From positions 1 to 47,443 of the forward strand of contig CAKUKR010000007.1 in NCBI GenBank assembly GCA_934663645.1: 47,443 nucleotides of DNA, in the 5' to 3' direction. Below the pieces are notes generated by a model that had not been told where the DNA came from, did no database searches, and saw nothing but the letters and a program-made list of their open reading frames with translations. The translations under genes and the position numbers were made by a program. This DNA comes from an uncultured Muribaculaceae bacterium (GTDB lineage: Bacteria > Bacteroidota > Bacteroidia > Bacteroidales > Muribaculaceae). This document shows positions 7,894 to 19,100 of the stretch, piece after piece (within the stretch, counting starts at the first letter, position 1; each line of letters begins with the position of its first letter).

Positions 7894-8901
7894 GTGACAC
7901 TCCATATTTTCAATCCGGAAACAGATTTTGCCCTCGCACACGGCAAGCGGCAGTACACCGCTCCTCAGGCTGTGAGAAAACTGCGGCAATCGTTGGCGGC
8001 GTTGCCGGCTATATGGGCTGAACCGGGTGACTGCATATTGCTGCTCGATGAGTATGTTGATACGCCCTATTCCCGGATTGCTGTCGAGCGCGGCGTTGTC
8101 ATCGTATCAGAAATTGCACTTAAATCTTTGGAAATCAGCCGAGTCGTTCCCTGGGGCTGGAATCCGGACATCGCGGCAAGACTGGAGAGGCTTGGGGTAG
8201 ACACGGCCTTGATGCCAGATGCTCCAGCTTTGTCCAAGTTGCGCAAGTTGGCTCACAGACGCACGACCATTGGCTTTCACCAATTCATCAACGCACAGAT
8301 CGGTTATGGGTGTGTGGACGATGTGCCTGCGGAATTGCGCGACATTGAGGCGGTCGAGGCGTGGCTTGACCAAACGCCAGACAGCTATCTGAAAGCTCCG
8401 TGGAGCAGCAGCGGCAGGGGAGTGCTTCACACGCCTACGATGTCACGCTCTGCGGTTTTGTCATGGGCAAAAGGGATAATCCGCTCGCAGGGGAGTGTAA
8501 TGGCGGAGGTCGCATCGACTAAGTCAATAGACTTTGCCTCTGAATGGGTTTGCGCTGGTGGCAAGGCGGTCTATTCAGGGATGTCTGTTTTCAACACGGA
8601 CATCCGTGGAGGATATAGCGGGAATATGGTTGCGGCAGATGATGTGTTGAGAAGGGAGATTGGGCAGCATACCGAGATGCTTGATGATGTGATAGAAGTG
8701 CAGCGTCAGGCAATTGACAAGTTCATAGCTCCTTATTATAACGGGTGTCTGGGCATCGATATGCTTTGCGATGAGGCTGGAAGGATAAATGCGTGTGTGG
8801 AAGTCAACATACGTCACACCATGGGCTTTGTCGCCATGAGCCTGTACAGGTTGACTGGTCGTGAAATGACATTCAATCCGTTGACGTTCAAAGGTCTGTA
8901 G
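7894..8901 (+). CDS. Uncharacterised ATP-grasp-like protein
   Basis: About 335 residues from the GTG at 7894, which gives the natural N-terminus MTLHIFNPETDFALA; a TTG at 7879 is possible but less likely. I do not recognise a named family. The C-terminal two thirds look like an ATP-grasp ligase fold. A lysine sits in YLKAPWSSSGRGV (about 165-177), followed by a Ser/Gly-rich phosphate-binding loop, then a GCLGIDMLCDE acidic motif and a CVEVNIRHTMG motif with the Glu/Asn metal ligands expected near the end of such domains. This suggests ATP-dependent carboxylate-amine ligation, but no substrate can be named. It converges with radA, with 9 bp between the stops. Confidence 0.6.
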   Translation: MTLHIFNPETDFALAHGKRQYTAPQAVRKLRQSLAALPAIWAEPGDCILLLDEYVDTPYSRIAVERGVVIVSEIALKSLEISRVVPWGWNPDIAARLERLGVDTALMPDAPALSKLRKLAHRRTTIGFHQFINAQIGYGCVDDVPAELRDIEAVEAWLDQTPDSYLKAPWSSSGRGVLHTPTMSRSAVLSWAKGIIRSQGSVMAEVASTKSIDFASEWVCAGGKAVYSGMSVFNTDIRGGYSGNMVAADDVLRREIGQHTEMLDDVIEVQRQAIDKFIAPYYNGCLGIDMLCDEAGRINACVEVNIRHTMGFVAMSLYRLTGREMTFNPLTFKGL

Positions 8902-8910
8902 CTGTATTCC

Positions 8911-10284
8911 TCATGCGAATATGTGACGGAACAATTCCTCGACTTTGCCCACTTCGACAATGTTGATTTTTGTGCGTCTCTTGCCCCCTCCCTTGAAATT
9001 GCTTTTCGGGATATATATGGTCTCAAACCCGAGTTTGGCAGCTTCCTCCACTCGTTGTTCAATTCGTGTCACTGTACGTATTTCGCCCGACAGACCCACT
9101 TCTCCGACAAGTGTAATCCCTTGCGGCAGCGCAATGTCGAAATTTGAGGACATGATTGCCGCTACTACTGCAAGGTCAAGAGCCGGGTCAACTACCTTTA
9201 TGCCGCCGGCGATGTTCAGGAACACGTCTTTCTGGCCAAGGCGGAATTTAGCGCGTTTTTCGAGGACAGCAAGCAGCATATTTAGTCGCCGCTGGTCATA
9301 GCCTGTTACGGAGCGTTGCGGCGTGCCGTATGCCGCCGTTGAAACGAGGGCTTGTGTCTCGATGAGGAACGGGCGCACGCCCTCTATAGTCACGCCGATG
9401 GCGATGCCGGACATGTTTTCGTCCCGGTTCTCTGACAGCAGCATCTCTGATGGGTTGACCACTTCTCGCAGCCCCTTGTCCACCATTTCGTAGATGCCGA
9501 TTTCGGAAGTTGAGCCGAAGCGGTTCTTGATGGCGCGGAGTATGCGGAACAGGTATTGGCGGTCGCCCTCAAACTGAAGTACCGTGTCAACGATGTGTTC
9601 GAGCACCTTCGGGCCGGCTATTGACCCCTCCTTGTTGATATGTCCGACGAGCAGCACCGGCACCCCCGAGGTCTTGGCGTAGCGCAGCAATGCGGCGGCA
9701 CATTCGCGGACCTGACTCACGCTGCCGGCTGCTGATTCAATTGATGACGAGGCAATAGTCTGTATCGAGTCAACGACCACAAGCCCCGGTTTCAGGTTCT
9801 CAATCTGCGTGAAAATGTTCTCGAGTGAAGTCTCGCACAATATATATGTGTTGTCAGAGATTTTGCCGAGCCGGTCGGCACGCAGTTTGAGCTGGCTGGC
9901 GCTTTCCTCGCCAGAAATGTACAGCACAGTGCGGCCGCGTATCGACAGGATGTTTTGCAGCAGCAATGTCGATTTGCCGATTCCCGGCTCGCCGCCGATT
10001 AGGGTTATGCTTCCTGCCACAAGACCGCCGCCCAGGACACGGTTCAGTTCGCCGGACGGCATCTTGACGCGCATCTCCTCGACAGGTTCTATCTGCGACA
10101 GCGGGACAGGCTTGCCGGACGACGGCAATAGTGTCCCCGGGGCGTTGCTCTGTTGAGCCGTGGAAACCTTCTCCTCGACAAACGTGTTCCACTCGCCGCA
10201 ACCGGGGCATTTCCCCAGCCATTTGGGCGATTCATGACCACATGAGGAACAGAAGTATACAGATTTGTACTTTGCCTTTGCCAT
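8911..10284 (-). CDS. radA: DNA repair protein RadA (Sms)
   Basis: This RecA-related, DnaB-type helicase-like ATPase acts in branch migration during recombination. The 457-residue protein has a C4 zinc finger (Cys12, 15, 26, 29), a RecA-like ATPase core with Walker A GGEPGIGKST at 97-106, the RadA signature KNRFGS near 260, and a C-terminal Lon-protease-like domain (DVFLNIAGGIKVVDPALDLA). The length is normal. It lies 2 bp behind the methyltransferase gene, so the two are almost certainly cotranscribed. Confidence 0.97.
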   Translation of the reverse strand: MAKAKYKSVYFCSSCGHESPKWLGKCPGCGEWNTFVEEKVSTAQQSNAPGTLLPSSGKPVPLSQIEPVEEMRVKMPSGELNRVLGGGLVAGSITLIGGEPGIGKSTLLLQNILSIRGRTVLYISGEESASQLKLRADRLGKISDNTYILCETSLENIFTQIENLKPGLVVVDSIQTIASSSIESAAGSVSQVRECAAALLRYAKTSGVPVLLVGHINKEGSIAGPKVLEHIVDTVLQFEGDRQYLFRILRAIKNRFGSTSEIGIYEMVDKGLREVVNPSEMLLSENRDENMSGIAIGVTIEGVRPFLIETQALVSTAAYGTPQRSVTGYDQRRLNMLLAVLEKRAKFRLGQKDVFLNIAGGIKVVDPALDLAVVAAIMSSNFDIALPQGITLVGEVGLSGEIRTVTRIEQRVEEAAKLGFETIYIPKSNFKGGGKRRTKINIVEVGKVEELFRHIFA

Positions 10285-10286
10285 AA

Positions 10287-11060
10287 TCAGTCGTGTTTTG
10301 CGGTGCGTCGGCGGAACTCTGCCACTACAAGGGCTGTGGCTATACCGACATTGAGCGACTCCGCGTGCGGCCCGTTTCCGTATGGGGGGAGCAGCAAGCG
10401 GTGTGTCACCATGCGGCGCACTGCATCGCTAAGGCCGTTACCCTCATTGCCCATTACGATGAAACCGCATTCTGACAGCTCTTGCCCGTATATGTTGTCG
10501 CCGTCGAGCAGCGTGCCGTATACCGGCAGCGACGGATTGGCGGCAAACAGCGAGGACAAGTCTGTGTATGTCACTTTCACACGCGACATTGACCCCATGG
10601 TGGCTTGCACTGTCTTGCTGTTGTATAGATCCACGGTGTCATGCGACGCAAAGACGGTGTCAATGCCGTACCAGTCTGCGGTGCGGATTATTGTGCCGAG
10701 GTTGCCCGGGTCTTGCACGCCGTCAATCGCAAGGTACAGTCCTCGCGGCAGGGGCGATGATGTTTGCGGCGAGGACGGCATCTTCATTACGGCGATCACT
10801 TCTGGTGCTGTGGCGAGTGATGACAGCCGTTGCATTTTCTTGCTGTCGGCTGTGAGAACCGGCTCAAAGCAGGTGGCGTAATCTGTGTGAGTGTCGAGCC
10901 ATTGTCGGGTAGCGATTAGGGCTTCCGGCTCGTATGTCCCGGCCAGTTCGCGGATGCATTTCTCCCCTTCAACCAGAAACAGACGCTCCGCATCGCGGCG
11001 TTTCTTGTGTCGCAATGCGGCATACCTGCCTAACCGAGTTTTCGACAGTACCTCTGCCAT
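10287..11060 (-). CDS. SpoU/TrmH family RNA 2'-O-methyltransferase
   Basis: About 257 residues from the ATG at 11060 (MAEVLSKTRLGRYAAL). An upstream in-frame ATG at 11096 would add 12 residues that do not look like family sequence. The three SPOUT knot motifs are present: AIDGVQDPGNLGTIIRTADW (motif 1), VMGNEGNGLS (motif 2) and LNVGIATALVVAEF (motif 3). An N-terminal L30e-like substrate-binding domain carries LFLVEGEKC. The enzyme uses S-adenosylmethionine to methylate ribose in rRNA or tRNA. The TrmH/RlmB-like group is clear but the target nucleotide is not. radA follows after 2 bp. Confidence 0.9.
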   Translation of the reverse strand: MAEVLSKTRLGRYAALRHKKRRDAERLFLVEGEKCIRELAGTYEPEALIATRQWLDTHTDYATCFEPVLTADSKKMQRLSSLATAPEVIAVMKMPSSPQTSSPLPRGLYLAIDGVQDPGNLGTIIRTADWYGIDTVFASHDTVDLYNSKTVQATMGSMSRVKVTYTDLSSLFAANPSLPVYGTLLDGDNIYGQELSECGFIVMGNEGNGLSDAVRRMVTHRLLLPPYGNGPHAESLNVGIATALVVAEFRRRTAKHD

Positions 11061-11120
11061 GTTGTAGCTGGTTGATAATGAAGTGCCTAAATTCAAAAAT
11101 GAGTGTCGATGTATTGTCGT

Positions 11121-11221
11121 CAGCGTAGGGACGCGGCGTGCCGCGTCCGCCTGTGTTAGATGTAATTGCTTGATTTATTGCAACTTCTCTTGCGGACGCG
11201 GCACGCCGCGTCCCTACGCTG
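11121..11221. repeat. REPIN-like inverted repeat, 30-bp perfect arms
   Basis: Arms at 11121-11150 and 11192-11221 are perfect inverted copies of 30 bp, separated by a 41-nt A/T-richer spacer. Each arm is itself palindromic: a 9-bp stem GGACGCGGC/GCCGCGTCC around a 2-nt centre. The element could fold as one long hairpin or as two small ones. It lies between the glnS stop (11278) and the methyltransferase start (11060), outside any gene. This architecture fits REPIN or MITE-like mobile repeats. It could also act as a terminator or mRNA stabiliser after glnS. Confidence 0.85.
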
Positions 11222-11277
11222 GCAATCCAATGATACGCTATTGGCGCACTTTGACTTGTCCTATTGTGTTTCGCGGC

Positions 11278-12993
11278 TCATTTTGCCTTTGCCGCAATCT
11301 TGCCCCAAGTGTCGCGCAGCCCGATGGTCTTGTTGAACACAAGGTGGCCGTCTGTGCTGTCAGGGTCGACCGTATAGTAGCCGAGACGCTGGAACTGGTA
11401 GTGGTCTTCCACTTTGGCTCGTTCAGCAAGCCAAGGCTCTATATATACCGTGTCGAGCACTTTGAGCGAGTCGGGGTTGAGCAGGTCTTTCAGCTCACCC
11501 TCGGCTGCTGACGGGTTCTCGACGGCGAACAGACGGTCGTACTCGCGCACCTCTACGCGCACGGCGGTTGGCGCAGACACCCAGTGGAGTGTGCCTTTCA
11601 CCTTGCGGTCGGCTCCGGGCAGCCCGCTGCGTGTGTCGAAGTCCACAGTCGCGTATATCTCCTCAATTTCGCCGGCATCGTCCTTCTTAACGCCAGTGCA
11701 TTTGATGATGTATGCCCCTTTGAGGCGCACCTCCTTGTCTGGCGAAAGGCGGAAGAACTTTTTCGGCGGATTTTCCATGAAGTCGTCACGCTCTATCCAC
11801 AGCTCGCGTGAGAATGGCATGTCGTGCGTGCCCTCCGCCGGGTTTTCCGGATTGCTCTCCATCGACATCGTTTCGGTCTTCCCCTCGGGATAGTTGGTGA
11901 GTATCAGCTTCACTGGGTTCTTGACCGCGCTTACGCGAATAGCTGTCTTGTTGAGGTCTTCGCGTATGGAGTGCTCGAGCAGCTCGATATGGTTCAACGC
12001 CTCATATTTGGTATATCCGATGCGGCGCACGAAATCCTTGATTGACGAGGGCGTGTAGCCGCGTCGGCGCAGTCCGCACAATGTCGGCATGCGCGGGTCG
12101 TCCCATCCTCTCACCAGTCCGTCTTTGACAAGCTGGAGCAGCTTGCGCTTGCTCATCATGGTGTATGTCAGGTTCAGTCGGTTGAACTCGATCTGGCGCG
12201 GGCAATAGCTCTCGTCGGCGAGTTCCTTGACAAACCACTCATAGAGCGGACGGTGGGGGACAAACTCGAGCGTGCAGATGGAGTGCGTCACACCCTCGAA
12301 GTAATCGCTCTGGCCGTGAGCGAAATCATACATCGGGTATACCTTCCACTTGTCGCCGGTGCGCCAGTGCGGAGTCTTGATGATGCGGTACATTATAGGG
12401 TCGCGGAAGTGCATGTTGTCAGATGCCATGTCTATCTTGGCTCGCAGCACCATAGACCCCTCGTCAAACTCCCCTTTGTTCATGCGCTCGAACAGGTCGA
12501 TGTTTTCGTCGACAGGGCGGTCGCGGTATGGAGAAGCCTCGCCGGGAGTGGTAGGCGTGCCTTTCTGGCGTGCTATTTCCTCTGAAGACTGTTCGTCAAC
12601 GTATGCCTTGCCCTCGCGTATCATCCGCATTGCGAGGTCGTACAGACGGTCGAAATAGTCGCTCGCATAGTACAGGCGGTCGCCCCAGTCATATCCGAGC
12701 CAATGTATGTCGCGCTTTATGGCCTCGACATATTCGGTGTCCTCTTTCTGCGGGTTGGTGTCGTCAAAGCGGAGATTGCAAGTGCCCCCGAATTTCTCGG
12801 CTGCCCCGAAATCCATGATGAACGCCTTGGCATGGCCTATGTGCAGGTAGCCGTTTGGTTCTGGCGGAAAGCGGGTATTGAGTCGTCCTCCGTTTTTCCC
12901 GGCTTCCAAGTCTGCTTTTATCTCTTGTTCTATGAAATTCAATCCCGCCTCATCGACGAGGATTTCTTCGTTATTGTCTGTATTCATCATCAA
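11278..12993 (-). CDS. glnS: Glutaminyl-tRNA synthetase
   Basis: A class I aminoacyl-tRNA synthetase that charges tRNA-Gln. The 571-residue protein contains FPPEPNGYLHIGHAKA with the HIGH motif at about 51-54 and the KMSKR-type motif MMSKR at about 279-283. A C-terminal anticodon-binding beta-barrel domain follows. The PEPNGYLHIGHAK context is characteristic of GlnRS rather than GluRS. The start is one of three consecutive ATG codons at 12993-12985; the promoter 20 bp upstream agrees with any of them. Confidence 0.97.
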   Translation of the reverse strand: MMMNTDNNEEILVDEAGLNFIEQEIKADLEAGKNGGRLNTRFPPEPNGYLHIGHAKAFIMDFGAAEKFGGTCNLRFDDTNPQKEDTEYVEAIKRDIHWLGYDWGDRLYYASDYFDRLYDLAMRMIREGKAYVDEQSSEEIARQKGTPTTPGEASPYRDRPVDENIDLFERMNKGEFDEGSMVLRAKIDMASDNMHFRDPIMYRIIKTPHWRTGDKWKVYPMYDFAHGQSDYFEGVTHSICTLEFVPHRPLYEWFVKELADESYCPRQIEFNRLNLTYTMMSKRKLLQLVKDGLVRGWDDPRMPTLCGLRRRGYTPSSIKDFVRRIGYTKYEALNHIELLEHSIREDLNKTAIRVSAVKNPVKLILTNYPEGKTETMSMESNPENPAEGTHDMPFSRELWIERDDFMENPPKKFFRLSPDKEVRLKGAYIIKCTGVKKDDAGEIEEIYATVDFDTRSGLPGADRKVKGTLHWVSAPTAVRVEVREYDRLFAVENPSAAEGELKDLLNPDSLKVLDTVYIEPWLAERAKVEDHYQFQRLGYYTVDPDSTDGHLVFNKTIGLRDTWGKIAAKAK

Positions 12994-13012
12994 AAACTCT
13001 TCTATTAAGTCG

Positions 13013-13043
13013 CGAAGTTAATAAAACCGCTGGTTTTTCGCAA
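13013..13043 (-). promoter_or_regulatory. glnS promoter
   Basis: On the minus strand TTG (13043-13041) and TAACTTCG (13020-13013) are separated by exactly 20 bp. The -7 box has one mismatch to TAnnTTTG. The predicted start near 13006 gives a leader of about 13 nt. Confidence 0.65.
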
Positions 13044-13135
13044 CACCGTCAGCGCCTTTTCCGTGACTTTTCACGACATTTATCCCTTTCGTGGGTTGGC
13101 GATGACAGCTCCTTGGCCGCTTCTGTCTTCAAGCG

Positions 13136-16100
13136 TCAGCGGGCGAGGGAGAGGTTGATGGAGATGCCGTAGTTGGAGTTGGAGGTCGGGTAGGAGGAGT
13201 TCGAGACGAGCGGCGTGTTAATCTGGTGGTCGAAGAATGCTGACAGCGTAACTCGGCGGCTGAGGATGTAACTTGCCATGAAGTTGATTGAGAATGTGCG
13301 CGTCCCTTGTGTTGCCTGTGTGTACGCTGTCTCGATGCGACGTATCAGCGAAAGGTTGTTGGAGTACGATATGTCGAGGTTCAATGTCAGGTCGTTGCTT
13401 ACGCCGCCCTGTTTTGACCCTATTTTCAGTATGTTGTTGAAGTTGGCAATCTTGTATCCTGCACCGAGAGTGAACTGCTTGCTTGTGGTCTCGACAACCT
13501 GACCGGCAGACGAGTTGAGGTTTAGCGTGCGGGAATCACGGTATTCGGTGTTGAGTGTAATTTCATTGTTGAATGTCACTGACAGGCCGATGAGCGGTGC
13601 GAACTTCTCGGTTATTGCCACCGACGAGATGTTGAACGGCGACGACGGAATAGGCTGCTGTGACTGCTCGTCCTGAATAAAGCCGAGGTCGCCATCGATG
13701 CCTATCCAGTTCATGTATGACGAATACGAACCAATGGAATATGTGCATTGATATGCGTGTGAAACTGTGAACTTCTTGAATATGTTGCGCATATTGCCAA
13801 GGTTGATGAATCCGTCGTATGTGACGCGCCAGTTGGGACGCATAGATTCGAGACCAGGGAAATGGCTCAATGTCACCTTGTTCACGTCGTATCCGCTGTA
13901 TGCAGCGAGGAATGCCGGTATCAGTACATCTGACGATGTCTGGCTGACAGAGCCTACCTCGGGGTTGTAGGCAGTGCCGCCGAGGGGATTGCCCTCCAGG
14001 AAGCCTGTCTGCGGGTAAGTGCTTCCGTTGTACTGGCTTTGCACACGGGCTGCTACAACAGGTATGTTGGCGAGGAACTGGTTGAACGCATCGGATGCGT
14101 AGCCGTTCTCTGCCTTGGAACTCTTGAATGCTGTCTTGAGGGCAACGTGTGTGCGAGTGTAAGAGCCACTGTATGACGTAGGCATGCCAGCATACATGAA
14201 CTGCATCTGCTGGGTGCGGTTGTCTGTCAGGTTTGATGTGAGAAGTATTTTGAGGCCTGCTATCGGCTCGAGTGTAAGCTCGAAGTTGAACTCTTTGCCC
14301 CTGTTCCAGATGGCCGGTGAGGTCTGTCCGTCACCAGTGAGCAGCCAGCCCCGGTCAAGGGCTTTCTGCACATAGTCTTCGTTGAAGAAGCCAAACGCGA
14401 AGTCGAGGCCTGGAGACATCGGCCCGTATTTCGTGCTTTGACCAAACATGTCGCCCACGTTGGGAGAGAACTGCGGCAAGGTCAGCGAGCGTGACGACCT
14501 CCAGCGGAACGACACGTTGCGTGTCATCATGAGGAAGCGCAGCGAATAGTCGCCTATTTCCTTCCATACGTTCTTCTTGTCTCCTTTTTGGTCTTCGGCT
14601 ACAGTGATGCGTATGCTGGTTTCCCCCTTGGTGAGGATCTCTATGGTGTTTTCGTCCACGACGCGCGTCTCGAGTTTGACAATAGTATTGCCGTTGGTAC
14701 GCCCTGTGACCTTCACTTTCTTGGTCTTCAGGTTGTGCTTGACCAGGGTTGTCGTGTCTGGCGAGAGGGTGATGGCTCGTTCAAACCGCTTTGCTTTCTT
14801 GTCGCGTTGGTTGTTCTTATTCTTGTTCTTGTCACGCGATGACGACGATGTGCTTCCCCAACGCTTGTTGATGTTCTGCAGATACTTGGACTTGTTGTAG
14901 AGAGTCTCAAAGTTGATGCGTGCATCAGCATTCCATGTGGACTGGTTGGCGATGGTGTTGCCGAGGAACATGTCCTCAACAGTTGCCCCCTTGTCCCAGC
15001 GGTAGGTGGAATTGTATGTCAGCGAGCCGCTGATGAAGCTCAACAGTGGTATCTTGCTGAAAGGCGGACGCCATGAGGCTGTGAATGTCTGGTTGTAGTT
15101 CCACGGGGTTCCGAAGCCCTTGATAGAGTTCCATACAGTGTCTTTCCAGTCGCGGTATTTGTCGGGGAACAGTTTCTTGTTAACCGCGCCGACTGTCTCC
15201 TCAATGCGTGCGGTCGTGTTGCTTGCGAATGTGAAGTTGAGTGACTGTGTGAGGTTCCATGTCAGGTTAAGCTGTCTGTCCCAAAGGAAGTTCTTGCTCA
15301 CCTGAACGGGCAGACGGAAGTCAACGTCCACTTCGGAGCGCGTCTGTTCTTCGTAATAATACCGCGATATGTTGGTCAGGAATGTCAGCGAGTTGAACAT
15401 CCAGTTGATGCCCCATTCCTTGAAGAACTTGGCGTTTTTGCTCTTGCTCTTGAGCCAGCCGAAAGGTTTCAGCGGCTTGATGTACGGTGAATAGGAATAC
15501 TGGAAGCTTCCTCTGTAGTCGTTGGTGTTCTGGTATTCTGTCGTCGGGTCAACGTTCTTCTGCTTGTTGAACGAGAATGAGACCTGGAAGTTCGCGGGAT
15601 CCCAGGGCATCGGGTTCTTGCTCTGAACATTGAACTTGAGTCCTGATATAGAGAAGCTCTCGACAGTCTTGCGGGTTATGGCATAGCTGCTGATAGAGTC
15701 GCGCTCATGCTTGGTCGCAGCCGCGTCGAGTGCGTCCTTCAGCAGGATGTCCTGATCGAGGGGGTTGTATTTCGGTGTGTTCTTTTCCGTCGAGTGTGAA
15801 TAGTAAATCGGGGCGGACAGTTTCGCTCCTGCGGGGAAAACCTTGCCCAAATCTCCCTGCACGGCAAAGTTGAGCTGTTCGTAGCGGTCGAGGCGACGCT
15901 GTGACAGACCCTGGTCAACGCCGCCGAAGCCGTCAGTTTCAATGTGTCCAGAAACGTTTACAGTCGCAATGTCACTGATGCCAAGGTTGATATTGCCTTT
16001 CGCTGCCCAGCCGCCGGACTCGTTGAAGTCAGTTACTTTCATCTCGTTGACCCAAACAGTCCCGTCCTTGACAGAATTAGAGCGGTTGCGCACGCCAATG

Positions 16101-19100
16101 AGCATGACACGTACATCTGACAGCGAGGGGTTGCCGAGCACCGCAACTGTGTTGTGGTCGTTGCCGGGGTCACGCATGCTGAACAGTGTAGTGTAGCCTA
16201 CGCCTTCTGTTCCTGAAGACCGCTGGCGGTTGCGCTCAGTCTTGACGTTGGTAAAGGCTTCCATTGCCACGTCGAGGCGGTTGGAAATAGGCCAGACGCG
16301 GGCGCGGTCGCCGCTGTTCATGTTGTTATAGCGTCCCTCAGGTGTTAGTTCGAGTGGTATTTCATACTCGTAGTAGTTGTTCTTGACATCCGAGCCAAGG
16401 CGGATGAACATCGACAGGTCGCCGTTTGACACGTTGGTCACGTTGTCAATGAGAGCCTCGGCGTGTACCCACATCTGCAGACGCTTGTAGATGCGCAGGT
16501 CGAGCAGGGTGTTCTTGTAAATGCCTCGTGCGTCGCCGGCCTGAAGCCCTGTCACCTTCATTGACAGCGACTGCTCGTTTAGCTGTGTCGCCTGTGACTG
16601 ACCTGGGTCTTGTATACGGGTAACATCAGGCGGAAGAACGTAGTTGACAGGTGTGCGCCCGCTGTTCTCCTCGATGTTTACTACAGATACGTCAAGCTGT
16701 CCTTCAGCCGGAGAGTCGTTGCGGCTGTTGAGGTTGAACTTGTAGTCGCGCCAGTCGCCGCGTACCAGTTCGAGTGTAGCAAAGCGGAGGTGCGTTACGG
16801 CACGGAAACCGGTCATGAACATACGTGCGAAGCGAATGGTCGAGAAGTCATTGATGCCTCCGACCACCTTGTCCGGGTTGCTCAAGGGTATTTTGAATTG
16901 ATACCACACCATGGTCTTTTTGCCGTCGCGAGTAGTCACTTCCGACACCTGCTTGTCGGTAATGTAATTCTTGCCGACTTCGAGGTCTTCGGGGCGTATG
17001 GAAACCTTGTACTGGAAGTAACGCTCGTATTCGTTGAGCGTGTTGTCCTGGTTGATGTCCTCCACATCGGGAACAGAACGCGATGACTGGTACTGCGGGT
17101 TGTCGCTTTGGTCAGGTGAGAGCGAGTTGCCTTCCACGCCGTTGTAGTGCTTGTAGCGGTCCAGTATTGATGTCTGGTGCTGGTCGTACCAAGTCGAGCG
17201 GTAGAAATGGTAATTGTCGCCGGCAGGGTCGTTCATCGGAGAGAACGGGTCATCCTGCATCTCTGAAATCACGGTGGGGGAGAGGCGTTGGCGCAGGCTG
17301 TTAAGATAGTCAGCGTATGTGTGGAAATTGTATTCGTCGTCATTTGAGAGGCCGTCGAGGCCGAGGTCCTGCATCGGTCGGGCATTGGCAGCGTTCTCGA
17401 ATGCGTATGTCAGCGAGTTTTGCGTAGACACACGTCCCCAGTTGGTCTCCGCCATGAACTGGTTGTTGCCATCAATGGGGTTGCCGTTTTCATAGCTCTT
17501 CTTGCCGTCTTTGAGGATGTCCTCGCTTATCTCGCCGAAGTTGAAATAGAGGTCGCCGCCCTCTGTATTGGGGTTGTCGGGGTCAAGGAACGGGTCGAGC
17601 ATCCAGAACTGGACATACTCAATGTTGGAATTCTCGAAATTGGTGTTGTCCAGCTTGCGCATGATGCCGCCCCAACGCTTTTCAGGGTTGAGCAGACTGC
17701 CGTTGCTGTCTATATTGTCGCAGTCGAGGTTGTACGGGCCGCGCTCGGTGGGGTAGAACGACAGGTTGAGTGTCTGTATGTAGTTGGACTCGCCGTAGTT
17801 GATTTCGCGGTTGGGGAAAATCTCATTGACAGTCACCTCGCGGACGTATGGGTTGGACAGCTGTGCAACGTCATTCTTCAGATAGCCTGGCAGCATCGAG
17901 GAGTTGCGTTGCGTGAAGATGCGGTCGATGTAATACCATGCCAGCAGCGAGCGGTTTTTCCCGTAGTCAACATTGTCGACGAGGGCAGCCTCGGGGAAGA
18001 GTGCGTCCGCACTCGGGTCATACGGGGTCGAAGCGAGAAACCAAGAATAGGGAGAGCGCAGGTCCACGCCTGTCTGCGAGTTCTCGAAGTCGTCAATATA
18101 GCTCGAGCCTTTGGCAGAGCCTGACTTCTGCTTGTGTGGAACGAGCTGCGCAAACTCGCCGGTCATGCTGATGCTTGACGGCGCGGTAGAGCTGACTGTT
18201 GGGATCTTGTTGATGAGGTTGGTCAGCCACATGAATTGCTTGTTGAACGAGAAGTTGACGCCCCACATCGTGTTGTTGATAACCTCGTCTCCGATGTTGA
18301 CTTTTTCGGTAAGCGCTTTCTCTGAGAAATTCAACAGCGTCGCTCCGAGGGTGAAATCCTTGCTGAACTTGTATTGCGCGTCAAGCCCGACAAGTGTTTT
18401 GCGCTGCATGGAGAATGTGGACTGGTTTTCGAGGCTTACACTGACATTTGTGCCGGCATCGATGATGCTCTGGTTGGTGATTGTGACTATGCCCATTGAG
18501 TAGTCCACAGTATAGTCGCTGTTTTCCACGAGAGTGGCACCGCCGGCAGTCACGACGACAGACCCTCGCGGCACATTCATCGCGTTCAGTCGTATGGTCG
18601 CACCGTTTGAGGCCTGATATTCGCCCACGAGCGAATACTTGTTCTTGTCGGCAAACTGACGTGCCACCACGAGGGTCGAGTCGTACAGCTCATGGAAGAC
18701 ATACGGTTCAGCTATGGCCGGGTCGCCAATCTTTCGCTCGAGGTTGTCGCCGAAGGGCTCTGCCACAGGAAATATCACCTTGCCGCTTGAGGATATGACT
18801 GTATAGCCCTCGATGTAGTCGAAGAATCCGTCAGGGTTAGTCTCCTGGTTGGAATCGAGCCGGTCGAGGTTCATCAGCTGGAGTATCGGCTTGTCGGATA
18901 CTGTTGGCGCAGGGATATAGTTTATCTCCTGGCCTGTTGTGTCGCTCAGGTACTTGATGTTCAGCTTGAAATTCTTCTTCTGCAGCTGGTATGCCCCAAG
19001 CGAGTAGACATTCTTCATCATCAGCTTCCACATCGGCAGTTTCGGGCTGACCGTTGTGCCTCGCAGCATTTTCAGATAGAGGGACTGGCTGGTTGAGCTT

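Noticed and set aside
17420..18124. Plus-strand open frames inside sprA, up to 234 codons
   Set aside because: They are antisense shadows of sprA, which is an intact 2492-codon gene; the frames have no family motifs or promoter.
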